NCBI GenBank assembly: GCA_002371345.1
Contig: DFHY01000114.1
Coordinates: forward strand, 1 to 6,634
Direction of reading: 5' to 3'
DNA length: 6,634 nucleotides
Source of the DNA: Lachnospiraceae bacterium UBA3711
Lineage (GTDB): Bacteria; Bacillota; Clostridia; Lachnospirales; Lachnospiraceae
The notes below the pieces were generated by a model. The model was given only the letters and a program-made list of their open reading frames with translations, was not told where the DNA came from and did not search any database. A program made the translations under genes and the position numbers. Positions 1 to 5,366 of the stretch are shown here, piece by piece. Within the stretch, counting starts at the first letter, position 1. Every line of letters begins with the position of its first letter.

Positions 1-275
1 CAGGTGAAGACAATGGAAGCTGCGGCTGCGATCAGGCCGATCCTTGCCCTGCCCTGTACATGACGGCTGCTTCGCGACAGAAGGGCCAGGATAATGGAGG
101 CCCCGGCAAGAGGCAGGCTTATGAAGAACAGCTGAAAAGCTATTACCGCGATAATCCCGCATATCATTGACGCGGTTGCCATGTTGCGCTTGGCTACGGC
201 TGCCTTGAAGCGGTTGTAATCGTCCGGCTCACCCGGTCCGGAGGAGTTGAAGTTCTGATAATCTGATCCGTTCAA
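1..275 (-). CDS. Small two-helix membrane protein (DUF4190-like), 5' part only
   Basis: This partial gene runs leftward off the window; 91 codons are visible and the C-terminus is missing. I infer a TTG start at 273-275 because a good AAGGAG lies 8 nt upstream (284-289) and no ATG is suitably placed. The product opens with a polar, Asp/Asn/Gly-rich segment of about 25 residues (MNGSDYQNFN...), then a basic stretch (KAAVAKRNM). A helix follows (about residues 33-60, with Gly and Ala), then a basic loop (SRSSRHVQGRARIG), then the start of a second helix. An 'MATAS...GI' opening, a short Arg/Lys/Gly-rich loop and a second 'GLIAAAASIV' helix is the layout of DUF4190-type small membrane proteins common in clostridia. 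Their function is unknown. No signal peptide or enzymatic motif is seen. It is separated from cbiO by 230 nt and probably has its own promoter. The coding call is firm and the family assignment is tentative. Confidence 0.7.
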   Translation of the reverse strand, partial: MNGSDYQNFNSSGPGEPDDYNRFKAAVAKRNMATASMICGIIAVIAFQLFFISLPLAGASIILALLSRSSRHVQGRARIGLIAAAASIVFT

Positions 276-283
276 ATCTATCT

Positions 284-289
284 CTCCTT
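284..289 (-). promoter_or_regulatory. Ribosome binding site for the TTG-started membrane protein
   Basis: AAGGAG on the minus strand, 8 nt before the TTG at 275. It is the main evidence for the non-ATG start of the gene at 1-275. Confidence 0.7.
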
Positions 290-386
290 AGCATCTTGAT
301 GTAAAGGTCAAAAGCCCTGAAACGAGACAAAACTATTGAGCTGTTCGTACGTTGCGGAACTATCCGTAATCGGCTCTTGGATGGTT

Positions 387-403
387 AATCATAGACTATG
401 ATT
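387..403. promoter_or_regulatory. Perfect 17-nt palindrome, possible operator
   Basis: AATCATAG-A-CTATGATT: two 8-nt arms about one central base, in the intergenic stretch between cbiO and the small membrane protein gene. On the minus strand the left-going arm contains TATGAT, which could serve as a -10 box for the gene at 1-275, but I see no good -35 box 16-18 nt upstream. No T-run follows on either strand, so it does not look like a terminator. It could be a binding site for a dimeric regulator. The rest of 276-505 shows no gene and no clear terminator for cbiO. Confidence 0.35.
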
Positions 404-505
404 CATTCAGGTATGAGTTTATCACCTCGGAATCGGTAAAACAATCTCGCGTTCAAAACTTCACGGATAATTCACATGAGAAGTGCCTGCATCAAATGGG
501 AGTCT

Positions 506-1240
506 TCATCGCTCTGACAGTGAGAGCGGCAGCTCAAGGCCGTGGGCGGTCAGGAGAGTCTCATCGCGAAGAATAACATCAGGGATGCCGTCAGCTATGA
601 TCCTTCCTGCATCTATGAGAACCACCCGGCTGCAGGTGTCCCATATAAAGTCCAGATCATGGGAGGTGATTATCCTGAGGTGGTCGAATTCATTCAGAAC
701 ATGAATGAGGCTTCGCCTGTTCTTTGGATCCAGCGCTGCCGACGGCTCATCCATCAGTATTATGTCAGGCGTCATTGACAGTATAGTCGCGATGGATGCA
801 AGCTTCTTCTCACCGCCTGACAGCTTGTATATGGGTTTGCCGGCGAGGTGCGGAATGTGCACCAGATCCAGAGCCCGTGCTACACGCCTCGCGACCTCAT
901 CCTCAGGAAGGCCGTAATTGCGCGGCGCAAATGCAACATCGTCCTGAACGGTGGTCATGAACAGCTGGGTATCGGAATCCTGAAAGACATATCCGATCTT
1001 TTCCCTGATCTTTGACAGAGTATTCTTCTCTACAGGGATTTCCTCGATCCTGATACTGCCCTGAGGCGGCATTTCCAATCCGACAAGAAGCTTGAGGAAT
1101 GTCGATTTGCCGGCGGCGTTCGCGCCGATGATACCCACGGAATCATGCTCATGAAAAGATACAGAGATACTGTCCAGAACCGGATGTCCCTTCTCATATT
1201 CAAATGACAGTCCGGATATGTCGATATGGATATGGCTCAA
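506..1240 (-). CDS. cbiO: Cobalt/nickel ECF transporter ATP-binding subunit CbiO
   Basis: ATPase of an energy-coupling-factor importer for Co2+ or Ni2+. It acts at the cytoplasmic face of the membrane on CbiQ. The 244-aa protein has every ABC landmark in order: Walker A GANAAGKST (residues 39-47), Q-loop Gln87 in VFQDSDTQLF, signature LSGGEKK (140-146), Walker B IILMDEP (160-166) with catalytic Glu165, D-loop ALD (169-171) and switch His194 in ITSHD. The 'FQDSDTQLF' Q-loop and the following 'TVQDDVAFAPRN' are typical of CbiO/EcfA rather than of other ABC importers. Length is near the usual 240-280, slightly short at the C-terminus. The start is TTG at 1238-1240, chosen for an AGGAGG 7 nt upstream. 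It is the last gene of the cbiM-cbiQ-cbiO set and lies 116 nt after cbiQ. CbiO normally dimerises, and a single ATPase gene here agrees with the group I ECF architecture. Confidence 0.93.
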   Translation of the reverse strand: MSHIHIDISGLSFEYEKGHPVLDSISVSFHEHDSVGIIGANAAGKSTFLKLLVGLEMPPQGSIRIEEIPVEKNTLSKIREKIGYVFQDSDTQLFMTTVQDDVAFAPRNYGLPEDEVARRVARALDLVHIPHLAGKPIYKLSGGEKKLASIATILSMTPDIILMDEPSAALDPKNRRSLIHVLNEFDHLRIITSHDLDFIWDTCSRVVLIDAGRIIADGIPDVILRDETLLTAHGLELPLSLSER

Positions 1241-1247
1241 GATGAAT

Positions 1248-1253
1248 CCTCCT
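1248..1253 (-). promoter_or_regulatory. Ribosome binding site deciding the TTG start of cbiO
   Basis: AGGAGG on the minus strand, separated by 7 nt from TTG at 1240. This is a near-ideal site and fixes the non-ATG start. Confidence 0.8.
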
Positions 1254-1265
1254 AGGCGCGGTATC

Positions 1266-1394
1266 GGAAACTATGAAAGCAGCCTGCCCGAAGACTAAAG
1301 TTCGTTCAGGAAGCTGTGAAAGCAGCCGCCTGAAGGCTGAAGCGCGGTGACGGCAGCTATACAAACAGCCTGCCGATAAGCTCGAGAACCGGAA
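1266..1394. repeat. Three degenerate 43-nt tandem units spanning the cbiQ 3' end and the cbiQ-cbiO gap
   Basis: Units start at 1266, 1309 and 1352, exactly 43 nt apart. On the plus strand they begin GGAAACTATGAAAGCAGCC, GGAAGCTGTGAAAGCAGCC and GGCAGCTATACAAACAGCC. The first two agree over most of the 43 nt (about 33 matches by hand, one gap, many differences being transitions). The third matches well only over its first 30 or so bases, and it contains the last codons and stop of cbiQ. This suggests that the cbiQ tail was duplicated in tandem and decayed, which would explain part of the long gap before cbiO. The alignment was done by eye. Confidence 0.55.
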
Positions 1395-2157
1395 ATATCC
1401 TCAGCAGTATAAGCGTTGTCGTAAAGGACGCGAAGTAGAACAGATCCTTACTCTCCAGACCCTTCACAGGCAGGAGCGTGCTGTTCTCCCTGAAGCCTCT
1501 CAAACACATGCTCTGGTAGAGGGCCTTTGCTCTGTCCATACTTCGGAGCAGCAGCCGGCCGATCATGGAACCCCACGCTCCGGCTGCCACGCCTCTCTGC
1601 CCGGGGGCTCTCATAGAGTATGCCTGCCACATACGGTCTGCCTCGCTGAGAAGAACAGACACGTAACGGCAGATCAGCAGAAACTCTGTAACAAGTATGC
1701 CGGGAATATGAAGCATACGAAGAGCGCCGCAGACCGACTCCACGGTTGTGGTCGCGATCAGCAGATAAGTCGCAAGGACAGTGAGCACGCCCTTGACCAT
1801 CAGACTCAGCATAGTCAGGACTCCGCCGGTGACGGTTACGCCGAATATGGTGAGCGCCGGTTCTCTGTCGAAAATGGGGTTGAGTACTCCGACAAGGCAT
1901 ACCACCGGAAGGATGATCCTCATACGGTACAGGGCACTCGTAAATGACAGATCACCGAATTCAAACAATATGAAAGGATATATCGCCATGCCCAGCACTC
2001 CGGTCAGCTGACGTGGTGAAAATGACACAACCAGCACCAGGTACAGCACGGTGACCAGAAGCTTGGGAAGCGGATGAATCCGGTTGAGCCAGGTGTCCCG
2101 GCGGGCGAGCTCATCCAGCTTACCTATATTGCGTGCGGCATTGCCGATCCTGCTCAT
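1357..2157 (-). CDS. cbiQ: Cobalt/nickel ECF transporter transmembrane subunit CbiQ
   Basis: Membrane-embedded coupling (T) subunit that links ATP hydrolysis by CbiO to movement of the metal-binding CbiM subunit. The 266-aa product has a basic, soluble N-terminus with the family-typical 'LNRIHPLPKLLVTVLYL' entry into the first helix (about 29-46). More hydrophobic segments lie near 52-67, 80-98, 103-135 and 236-260. Between the last two is the cytoplasmic coupling domain with two short Arg-containing motifs, SMRAPG (181-186) and SMCLRG (216-221). These match the paired Ala/Leu-Arg-Gly-type motifs through which EcfT/CbiQ proteins engage the ATPases. Length fits the family (about 220-270). The ATG start has GGAG 7 nt upstream (2165-2168) and an in-frame stop just before it. 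It sits between cbiM and cbiO in the expected order. The 3' end lies in a 43-nt repeat that continues into the gap before cbiO. Confidence 0.9.
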   Translation of the reverse strand: MSRIGNAARNIGKLDELARRDTWLNRIHPLPKLLVTVLYLVLVVSFSPRQLTGVLGMAIYPFILFEFGDLSFTSALYRMRIILPVVCLVGVLNPIFDREPALTIFGVTVTGGVLTMLSLMVKGVLTVLATYLLIATTTVESVCGALRMLHIPGILVTEFLLICRYVSVLLSEADRMWQAYSMRAPGQRGVAAGAWGSMIGRLLLRSMDRAKALYQSMCLRGFRENSTLLPVKGLESKDLFYFASFTTTLILLRIFPVLELIGRLFV

Positions 2158-2290
2158 ATCTCATCTCCAGCTGCGGTTTCATACGCCGGGATAGAAGCAA
2201 CGATAAACTGCTCAAGCCTTTCTGCATGCCGGCACCACTGCGCGGACACACGTATATGTCTGCTTCGGGGTGTCGGACAGGACGTTCAGT

Positions 2291-3289
2291 CTATCCTCTT
2301 CTGCGGCTTCGGAAAAAGTGAAGCGCCAGAGCTATTCCTATAAGGATCAGAGCTGTTATAAGGGCTCCGGCCAGCCCTGAGACAGTGGTTCCGGCGGCGC
2401 TTTCGGAGCCGGGAAAGGCGTAATCGGGCAGGATGGACGTCGCTTTCTGAACCGCTCCCGCGGCTTCATATGCTCCTCCCGCAGCGGGAAGCTCGGCGGT
2501 GCCCGCGACTCTCTCAAGTGCCCACTCCAGGCCGTCCGGCAGTGCGGACGCGGCAAGTGACAGAAGACCTCCGACCACAGCAGCAGCTGCGGCAATGATT
2601 CCCAGTGTTTTGCCAAGTGAGAGGCGGGCAGGAGCTCTCTCCTGGGTCCCGATTCCCCACAGAAGCTCAGGCCGTGCCTCGTGAATAAAGCAGAGAACGG
2701 CTGCCGTGATCAGACCCTCCACTAGGCCTATTGCGAGATGTATCGGCAGCATGGCTGCCAGGAACGCCTTGAAAGGAAGCGCTGATACGCCCGACACAAA
2801 GGTTTCGATACATACGGAAAATGCTCCCATCTGAAGTGTGATTACACTTCCGAGGATAGATGCCAGGGTGATGCGTTTCTTCGAGGCGCCGTTCTTCATT
2901 ATGCTCTTCCAGATAAGAAGAGCGCCGACAAAGCATCCGTAGAACGCCATGTTCCAGATGTTGCATCCCAGAGCCAGCAGTCCGCCGTCCGCGAAGAACA
3001 GGCACTGGACAAGCAGGACTCCTATCATAGTAAGGAAGCCGGCATATGGCCCGAGAACCGCCGACAGCATCAGTCCGCCGCATAGATGTCCGCTGGAGCC
3101 GGTGCCGGGAATCGTGAAGTTGATCATCTGCGCTGCGAAGACAAAAGCGCCCATAACTCCCATGACCGGAACCTTCGCGGGATCATTTTCCCTCCGTACC
3201 TTGTAGATGGAATAAGCTGCGGCTCCAGCGGACGCGGCGGCCATCACCGCTGCAGTTCCGGGAACGATCAGAGCGTCTGCCATATGCAT
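2291..3289 (-). CDS. cbiM: CbiM/NikM-type metal-binding membrane subunit fused to a C-terminal PDGLE domain
   Basis: Substrate-binding membrane subunit of the cobalt/nickel ECF importer, 332 aa. The N-terminus MHMADAL carries the His2 that, with the free amino end, ligates the metal in this family. The second ligand His68 is in the conserved FTIPGTGSSGHLCGG loop (58-72), and FFADGGLLALGCNIWN (98-113) is another family hallmark. Because His2 must be the second residue, I choose the first ATG (3289) over the one two codons later; AAGGAGG lies 7 nt upstream. The CbiM part ends near residue 215. After a further helix comes PDGLE itself (251-255), then ILPDYAFPG (286-294), a final helix (about 305-325) and a basic tail. 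This C-terminal part is the PDGLE domain, which takes the place of the small CbiN/NikN subunit. It is probably the first gene of the operon, with its own promoter. Sequence alone does not decide between Co2+ and Ni2+. Confidence 0.92.
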   Translation of the reverse strand: MHMADALIVPGTAAVMAAASAGAAAYSIYKVRRENDPAKVPVMGVMGAFVFAAQMINFTIPGTGSSGHLCGGLMLSAVLGPYAGFLTMIGVLLVQCLFFADGGLLALGCNIWNMAFYGCFVGALLIWKSIMKNGASKKRITLASILGSVITLQMGAFSVCIETFVSGVSALPFKAFLAAMLPIHLAIGLVEGLITAAVLCFIHEARPELLWGIGTQERAPARLSLGKTLGIIAAAAAVVGGLLSLAASALPDGLEWALERVAGTAELPAAGGAYEAAGAVQKATSILPDYAFPGSESAAGTTVSGLAGALITALILIGIALALHFFRSRRRG

Positions 3290-3296
3290 AGTGTTA

Positions 3297-3303
3297 CCTC
3301 CTT
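3297..3303 (-). promoter_or_regulatory. Ribosome binding site deciding the first-ATG start of cbiM
   Basis: AAGGAGG on the minus strand, 7 nt from ATG at 3289. The spacing favours this ATG over the in-frame ATG two codons downstream, in agreement with the need for His at position 2. Confidence 0.75.
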
Positions 3304-3327
3304 ACTGTCTCAGGCATTACTATCCGT

Positions 3328-3357
3328 ATGATACCTCAGATTTGCCGGTATAATCAA
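3328..3357 (-). promoter_or_regulatory. Candidate sigma-A promoter for cbiMQO
   Basis: On the minus strand, TTGATT (3352-3357), an 18-nt spacer, then TATCAT (3328-3333). The matches are 4 of 6 and 5 of 6 to the consensus. Transcription would begin near 3320, giving a leader of only about 30 nt before the cbiM ATG. That is too short for a cobalamin riboswitch, and no B12-box-like GCCACTG is seen in the region. A perfect TATAAT on the opposite strand (3349-3354) overlaps this site but lacks a good -35 box. Confidence 0.5.
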
Positions 3358-3408
3358 TGGCATGCGGCATAAAACTGAGGAAACGGTAAAACCGGTGATA
3401 GAGCAAGC

Positions 3409-3437
3409 TTGCGCATTTTCAGGGAAAATGATATTCT
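3409..3437 (+). promoter_or_regulatory. Candidate promoter for queT, with inverted repeats
   Basis: TTGCGC (3409-3414), a 17-nt spacer, then TATTCT (3432-3437). The boxes match the consensus at 3 and 4 of 6, so this is a moderate candidate. The spacer is filled by the inverted repeat CATTTTC-agg-GAAAATG (3414-3430), and the 10-nt palindrome GCAAGCTTGC (3403-3412) overlaps the -35 box. Start of transcription near 3444 would put the riboswitch about 18 nt into the RNA. The perfect TATAAT at 3349-3354 is an alternative -10 for a longer leader. Confidence 0.35.
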
Positions 3438-3443
3438 AGGCGA

Positions 3444-3456
3444 GCCCTTACGGGGC
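3444..3456 (+). other. Short stem-loop at the start of the queT leader
   Basis: GCCC-TTACG-GGGC, a 4-bp GC stem just upstream of the preQ1 aptamer and close to the predicted transcription start. It may simply protect the 5' end of the leader or help isolate the aptamer. Confidence 0.3.
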
Positions 3457-3461
3457 GGCAA

Positions 3462-3504
3462 GGTGAGTTCGTGACCATCCTCACCATAAACAAAACTACG
3501 GAGG
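3462..3504 (+). ncRNA. Class I preQ1 riboswitch controlling queT
   Basis: Small H-type pseudoknot aptamer for the queuosine precursor preQ1. Visible parts: stem P1 of 6 bp, GGTGAG (3462-3467) with CTCACC (3480-3485); a 12-nt loop beginning TTC (3468-3479); and an A-rich tail ATAAACAAAACTACGG (3486-3501). The class I layout is met: U directly after the 5' strand of P1 (3468), the ligand-pairing C directly before its 3' strand (3479), and an A (3495) just before the C that opens the second stem. Pseudoknot P2 can form as G3473-C3496, U3472-A3498, G3471-C3499 and C3470-G3500. G3500 is the first base of the queT Shine-Dalgarno GGAGG (3500-3504), so ligand binding should hide the ribosome site and lower translation when preQ1 is plentiful. 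Similar tails (AACAAAAC) occur in known class I members. Its place directly before queT supports the call. Confidence 0.82.
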
Positions 3505-3513
3505 TAACTGAAA

Positions 3514-4035
3514 ATGAAAAATCAAAAGGTCCTGTTTCTGACGCAGGGCGCGGTGATCGCCGCACTCTACGTCGTGTTGTGCCAGCTGTTTGCGCCGATC
3601 AGCTTCAGGGATGTGCAGGTGCGTATCGCGGAGGGGCTTACGATCCTTCCGTTCTTTACACCCGCAGCGATTCCCGGACTGTTTGTCGGATGCATTCTCG
3701 GCAATTTGCTTGGCGGCGCGATCCCGCTGGATGTTATATTCGGAAGCCTCGCGACTCTCGCGGGAGCCTGCGGAACCTGGGCGATCGGCAATGTGATCCG
3801 CAGGAAGAAACTGTCGAACCCGTTCAAGCTCTTACTGCCGGTACCGCCGATCGCGGCCAATACCATTGTGGTGCCGCTGGTACTGTATTATGGTTATGGA
3901 ATCAATGTGCCGATCCCGATCCAGATGCTTACTGTCTGCCTCGGCGAGGTCATTTCCTGCGGGGTTATCGGAATGGTGCTCTTCTTCGCCCTTGAGAAAG
4001 TGGGCTCAAGAATCTTCACGCCGCAGGGAACCTGA
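3514..4035 (+). CDS. queT: QueT family preQ1/queuosine-precursor transporter (ECF S-component)
   Basis: Integral membrane protein predicted to import a queuosine precursor for tRNA position 34 modification. As an ECF S-component it would need the shared EcfA-EcfA'-EcfT module, which is not in this window. The 173-aa length is typical. The sequence shows MKNQKVLFLTQGAVIAALYVVL (a helix preceded by a basic start), FRDVQVRIAEGLTILP (31-46, the family's best conserved stretch), helices at about 52-70 and 75-95, a basic loop NVIRRKKLSNPFK (93-105), then helices near 107-127 and 135-161. GGAGG lies 9 nt before ATG and is partly inside the preQ1 riboswitch, which strongly supports the assignment. 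It is divergent from cbiM and 36 nt upstream of the Nudix gene, so it may be the first gene of the rightward operon. The transported species (preQ1 or preQ0) is inferred from family and riboswitch. Confidence 0.92.
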   Translation: MKNQKVLFLTQGAVIAALYVVLCQLFAPISFRDVQVRIAEGLTILPFFTPAAIPGLFVGCILGNLLGGAIPLDVIFGSLATLAGACGTWAIGNVIRRKKLSNPFKLLLPVPPIAANTIVVPLVLYYGYGINVPIPIQMLTVCLGEVISCGVIGMVLFFALEKVGSRIFTPQGT

Positions 4036-4071
4036 TCAGCTGCTGTTTATTGAGATAAGGTTATTAAAGAC

Positions 4072-4704
4072 ATGGCAAAGGTTGAAAAAGTAACACAGAT
4101 CACACATAACCGTTTTCTGAATTATTACGAGCTGTCCACGATCAAGAGAGTCGGAGGGCACGGCAGATACTTCATGGCGTCAAGGGCGAAGGATATCGCG
4201 GACCTTGACCTGTCAACAGGAGTTAACCATCCGGACGGAGTTGTCATATTCAGCCTTGCCGGAGAGAAGCGTGATCACGTGGTGCTGGTGCGTCAGTACC
4301 GGTACCCGATCGCCGGATGGATATATGAGCTTCCCGCTGGACTGATCGAGGACGGTGAGAATTACAGAGAAGCCGCTGTACGTGAGATGAAGGAGGAGAC
4401 TGGCCTGAAGTTCAGTCCTCTCGATGTTGATCCCATGTATGAGAGGCCGTTTTACAACTCGGTGGGCATGACGGATGAGAGCTGCAGTCTTGTCTACGGG
4501 TACTGTGAAGGAAGCATCAGCAGCGACGGACTTGAGGACGGAGAGGACCTGGAGGTTGTGCTGGCTGACCGCGATGAAGCGGTCAGGATTCTCAGGGATG
4601 AGAGGGTCGCTGCGAACTGTGCTTACATGCTTATGCAGTTTATCGCTCATCCGGAAGACGCCTTCTCTTTCCTGAACGCGGCTGAATATCAATATAGAAA
4701 CTGA
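4072..4704 (+). CDS. Nudix hydrolase, ADP-ribose pyrophosphatase type
   Basis: Cytoplasmic hydrolase that cleaves a nucleoside diphosphate linked to another moiety, most likely ADP-ribose to AMP and ribose 5-phosphate. The 210-aa protein contains a complete Nudix box, G90-x5-E96-x7-REMKEETGL ending at 112, with the metal-binding REx2EE glutamates intact. Just upstream, VRQYRYPIAGWIYELPAG (73-90) is the stretch typical of ADP-ribose pyrophosphatases (NudF-like). The N-terminal part (1-60) would form the dimerising beta domain of this subgroup. The start is the weakest part of the call: the only purine-rich site is AAGG 11 nt before ATG, so expression may rely on readthrough from queT. tsaE begins 21 nt after the stop. 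Co-transcription with tsaE suggests a housekeeping role; a direct tie to t6A formation is not shown. The substrate could also be another NDP-sugar. Confidence 0.88.
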   Translation: MAKVEKVTQITHNRFLNYYELSTIKRVGGHGRYFMASRAKDIADLDLSTGVNHPDGVVIFSLAGEKRDHVVLVRQYRYPIAGWIYELPAGLIEDGENYREAAVREMKEETGLKFSPLDVDPMYERPFYNSVGMTDESCSLVYGYCEGSISSDGLEDGEDLEVVLADRDEAVRILRDERVAANCAYMLMQFIAHPEDAFSFLNAAEYQYRN

Positions 4705-4725
4705 AGCCCTGCGGGGGACGGGAAA

Positions 4726-5175
4726 ATGGCAGAGATAGCTGAAGGGATATTGGAATCATACAGTGCTGAGGACACTTGGGAAATAGGCAGACGCATGGGA
4801 GAAATGGCCGTTCCGGGTCAGGTTATTACACTGACAGGCGATCTTGGTACAGGGAAGACTGTGTTTACCAAGGGATTTGCTGCGGGACTCGGAATCAGCG
4901 AGCCTGTGAACAGTCCGACCTTCACGATCCTGCAGATCTATGAGGACGGACGTCTTCCGCTGTATCATTTTGATGTGTACCGTATCGGGGACAGTGAAGA
5001 GATGCTTGAGATCGGCTGGGAGGAATACGCCTTCGGTGAAGGTGTCTGCCTGGTTGAATGGGCTGATATGATCGGTGATCTGATCGATGAGCTTCCGCCG
5101 GAGAAGGTAGAGCGTGTCGAGATCAGGAAGGACATGTCGAAAGGCGCGGACTATCGCCGTATAACAGTGTTATGA
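4726..5175 (+). CDS. tsaE: t6A biosynthesis ATPase TsaE
   Basis: P-loop ATPase that works with TsaB-TsaD to make N6-threonylcarbamoyladenosine (t6A) at position 37 of ANN-decoding tRNAs, probably by resetting the complex between rounds. The 149-aa length is standard. Visible motifs: Walker A GDLGTGKT (38-45), the family signature NSPTFTILQIYE (62-73), and YHFDVYR (80-86) with the acidic Asp83. Near residue 110, CLVEWADMI carries the conserved V-E-W. The ATG follows a G-rich but atypical ribosome site (GGGGGACGGGAAA), 21 nt after the Nudix stop, which suggests co-transcription. Downstream, instead of the usual tight junction with tsaB, there are 191 nt of non-coding repeat-like DNA. Confidence 0.95.
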   Translation: MAEIAEGILESYSAEDTWEIGRRMGEMAVPGQVITLTGDLGTGKTVFTKGFAAGLGISEPVNSPTFTILQIYEDGRLPLYHFDVYRIGDSEEMLEIGWEEYAFGEGVCLVEWADMIGDLIDELPPEKVERVEIRKDMSKGADYRRITVL

Positions 5176-5366
5176 TGATAAGCACGAATGTAGGTAGGAT
5201 TGTGGGGCGCTGAGCGTCCAGTGGATGTTCGTCCAGTGCTGACCGTAGCGAAGCGAAGACCGCGAAGCGCGGAACAATCCGTAATCATGCCGGCGCACCT
5301 GCGCGGAACCATATCGCGCGGTGTACGGGAGATGTTGAATAAAGACGATTAAGGAAGCTTTACGAT
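5176..5366 (+). repeat. Non-coding, hairpin-rich repeat-like spacer between tsaE and tsaB
   Basis: No credible gene is present. Several structured blocks follow one another. A hairpin with an 8-bp stem, two G-U pairs and a 3-nt loop lies at 5212-5230 (GAGCGTCC/GGATGTTC). The direct repeat CGTCCAGTG occurs at 5215-5223 and 5230-5238. GCGAAG appears three times in 5248-5268, and a GC hairpin CCGCG-aag-CGCGG covers 5260-5272. Further GCGC pairings lie in 5291-5319. GCGGAACAATCCGTAATC (5269-5286) matches 354-371 with one mismatch. There is no T-run after the hairpins, so they do not look like terminators. The stretch resembles a small dispersed intergenic repeat of the modular palindromic kind. 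tsaB has AAGGAAG 9 nt before its ATG. Confidence 0.5.

Noticed and set aside
440..505. Possible terminator after cbiO
   Set aside because: No GC-rich hairpin followed by a T-run can be found on the minus strand downstream of the cbiO stop.
1448..1900. Minus-strand open frame of 150 codons inside cbiQ
   Set aside because: A second frame of cbiQ with an Arg/Ser/His-rich composition and no membrane segments, unlike a real protein in this context.
3326..3353. GTATGA at 3326-3331 suggesting a NikR operator (GTATGA-N16-TCATAC)
   Set aside because: The second half-site at the required 16-nt spacing is GTATAA, not TCATAC, so the operator is not complete.
3471..3995. Long plus-strand open frame of 174 codons overlapping queT
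   Set aside because: It begins inside the riboswitch and is a different frame of queT. Its Arg- and Gly-rich product has no recognisable family, while the queT frame has transmembrane helices, family motifs and the ribosome site.
4213..4692. Minus-strand open frame of 159 codons opposite the Nudix gene
   Set aside because: It is antisense to a gene with a complete Nudix box. It has no ribosome site or family resemblance and is best explained as a shadow.
5174..5215. 13-codon ORF starting at the tsaE stop (ATGATG)
   Set aside because: Very short, without a ribosome site, and running into the repeat-like spacer.
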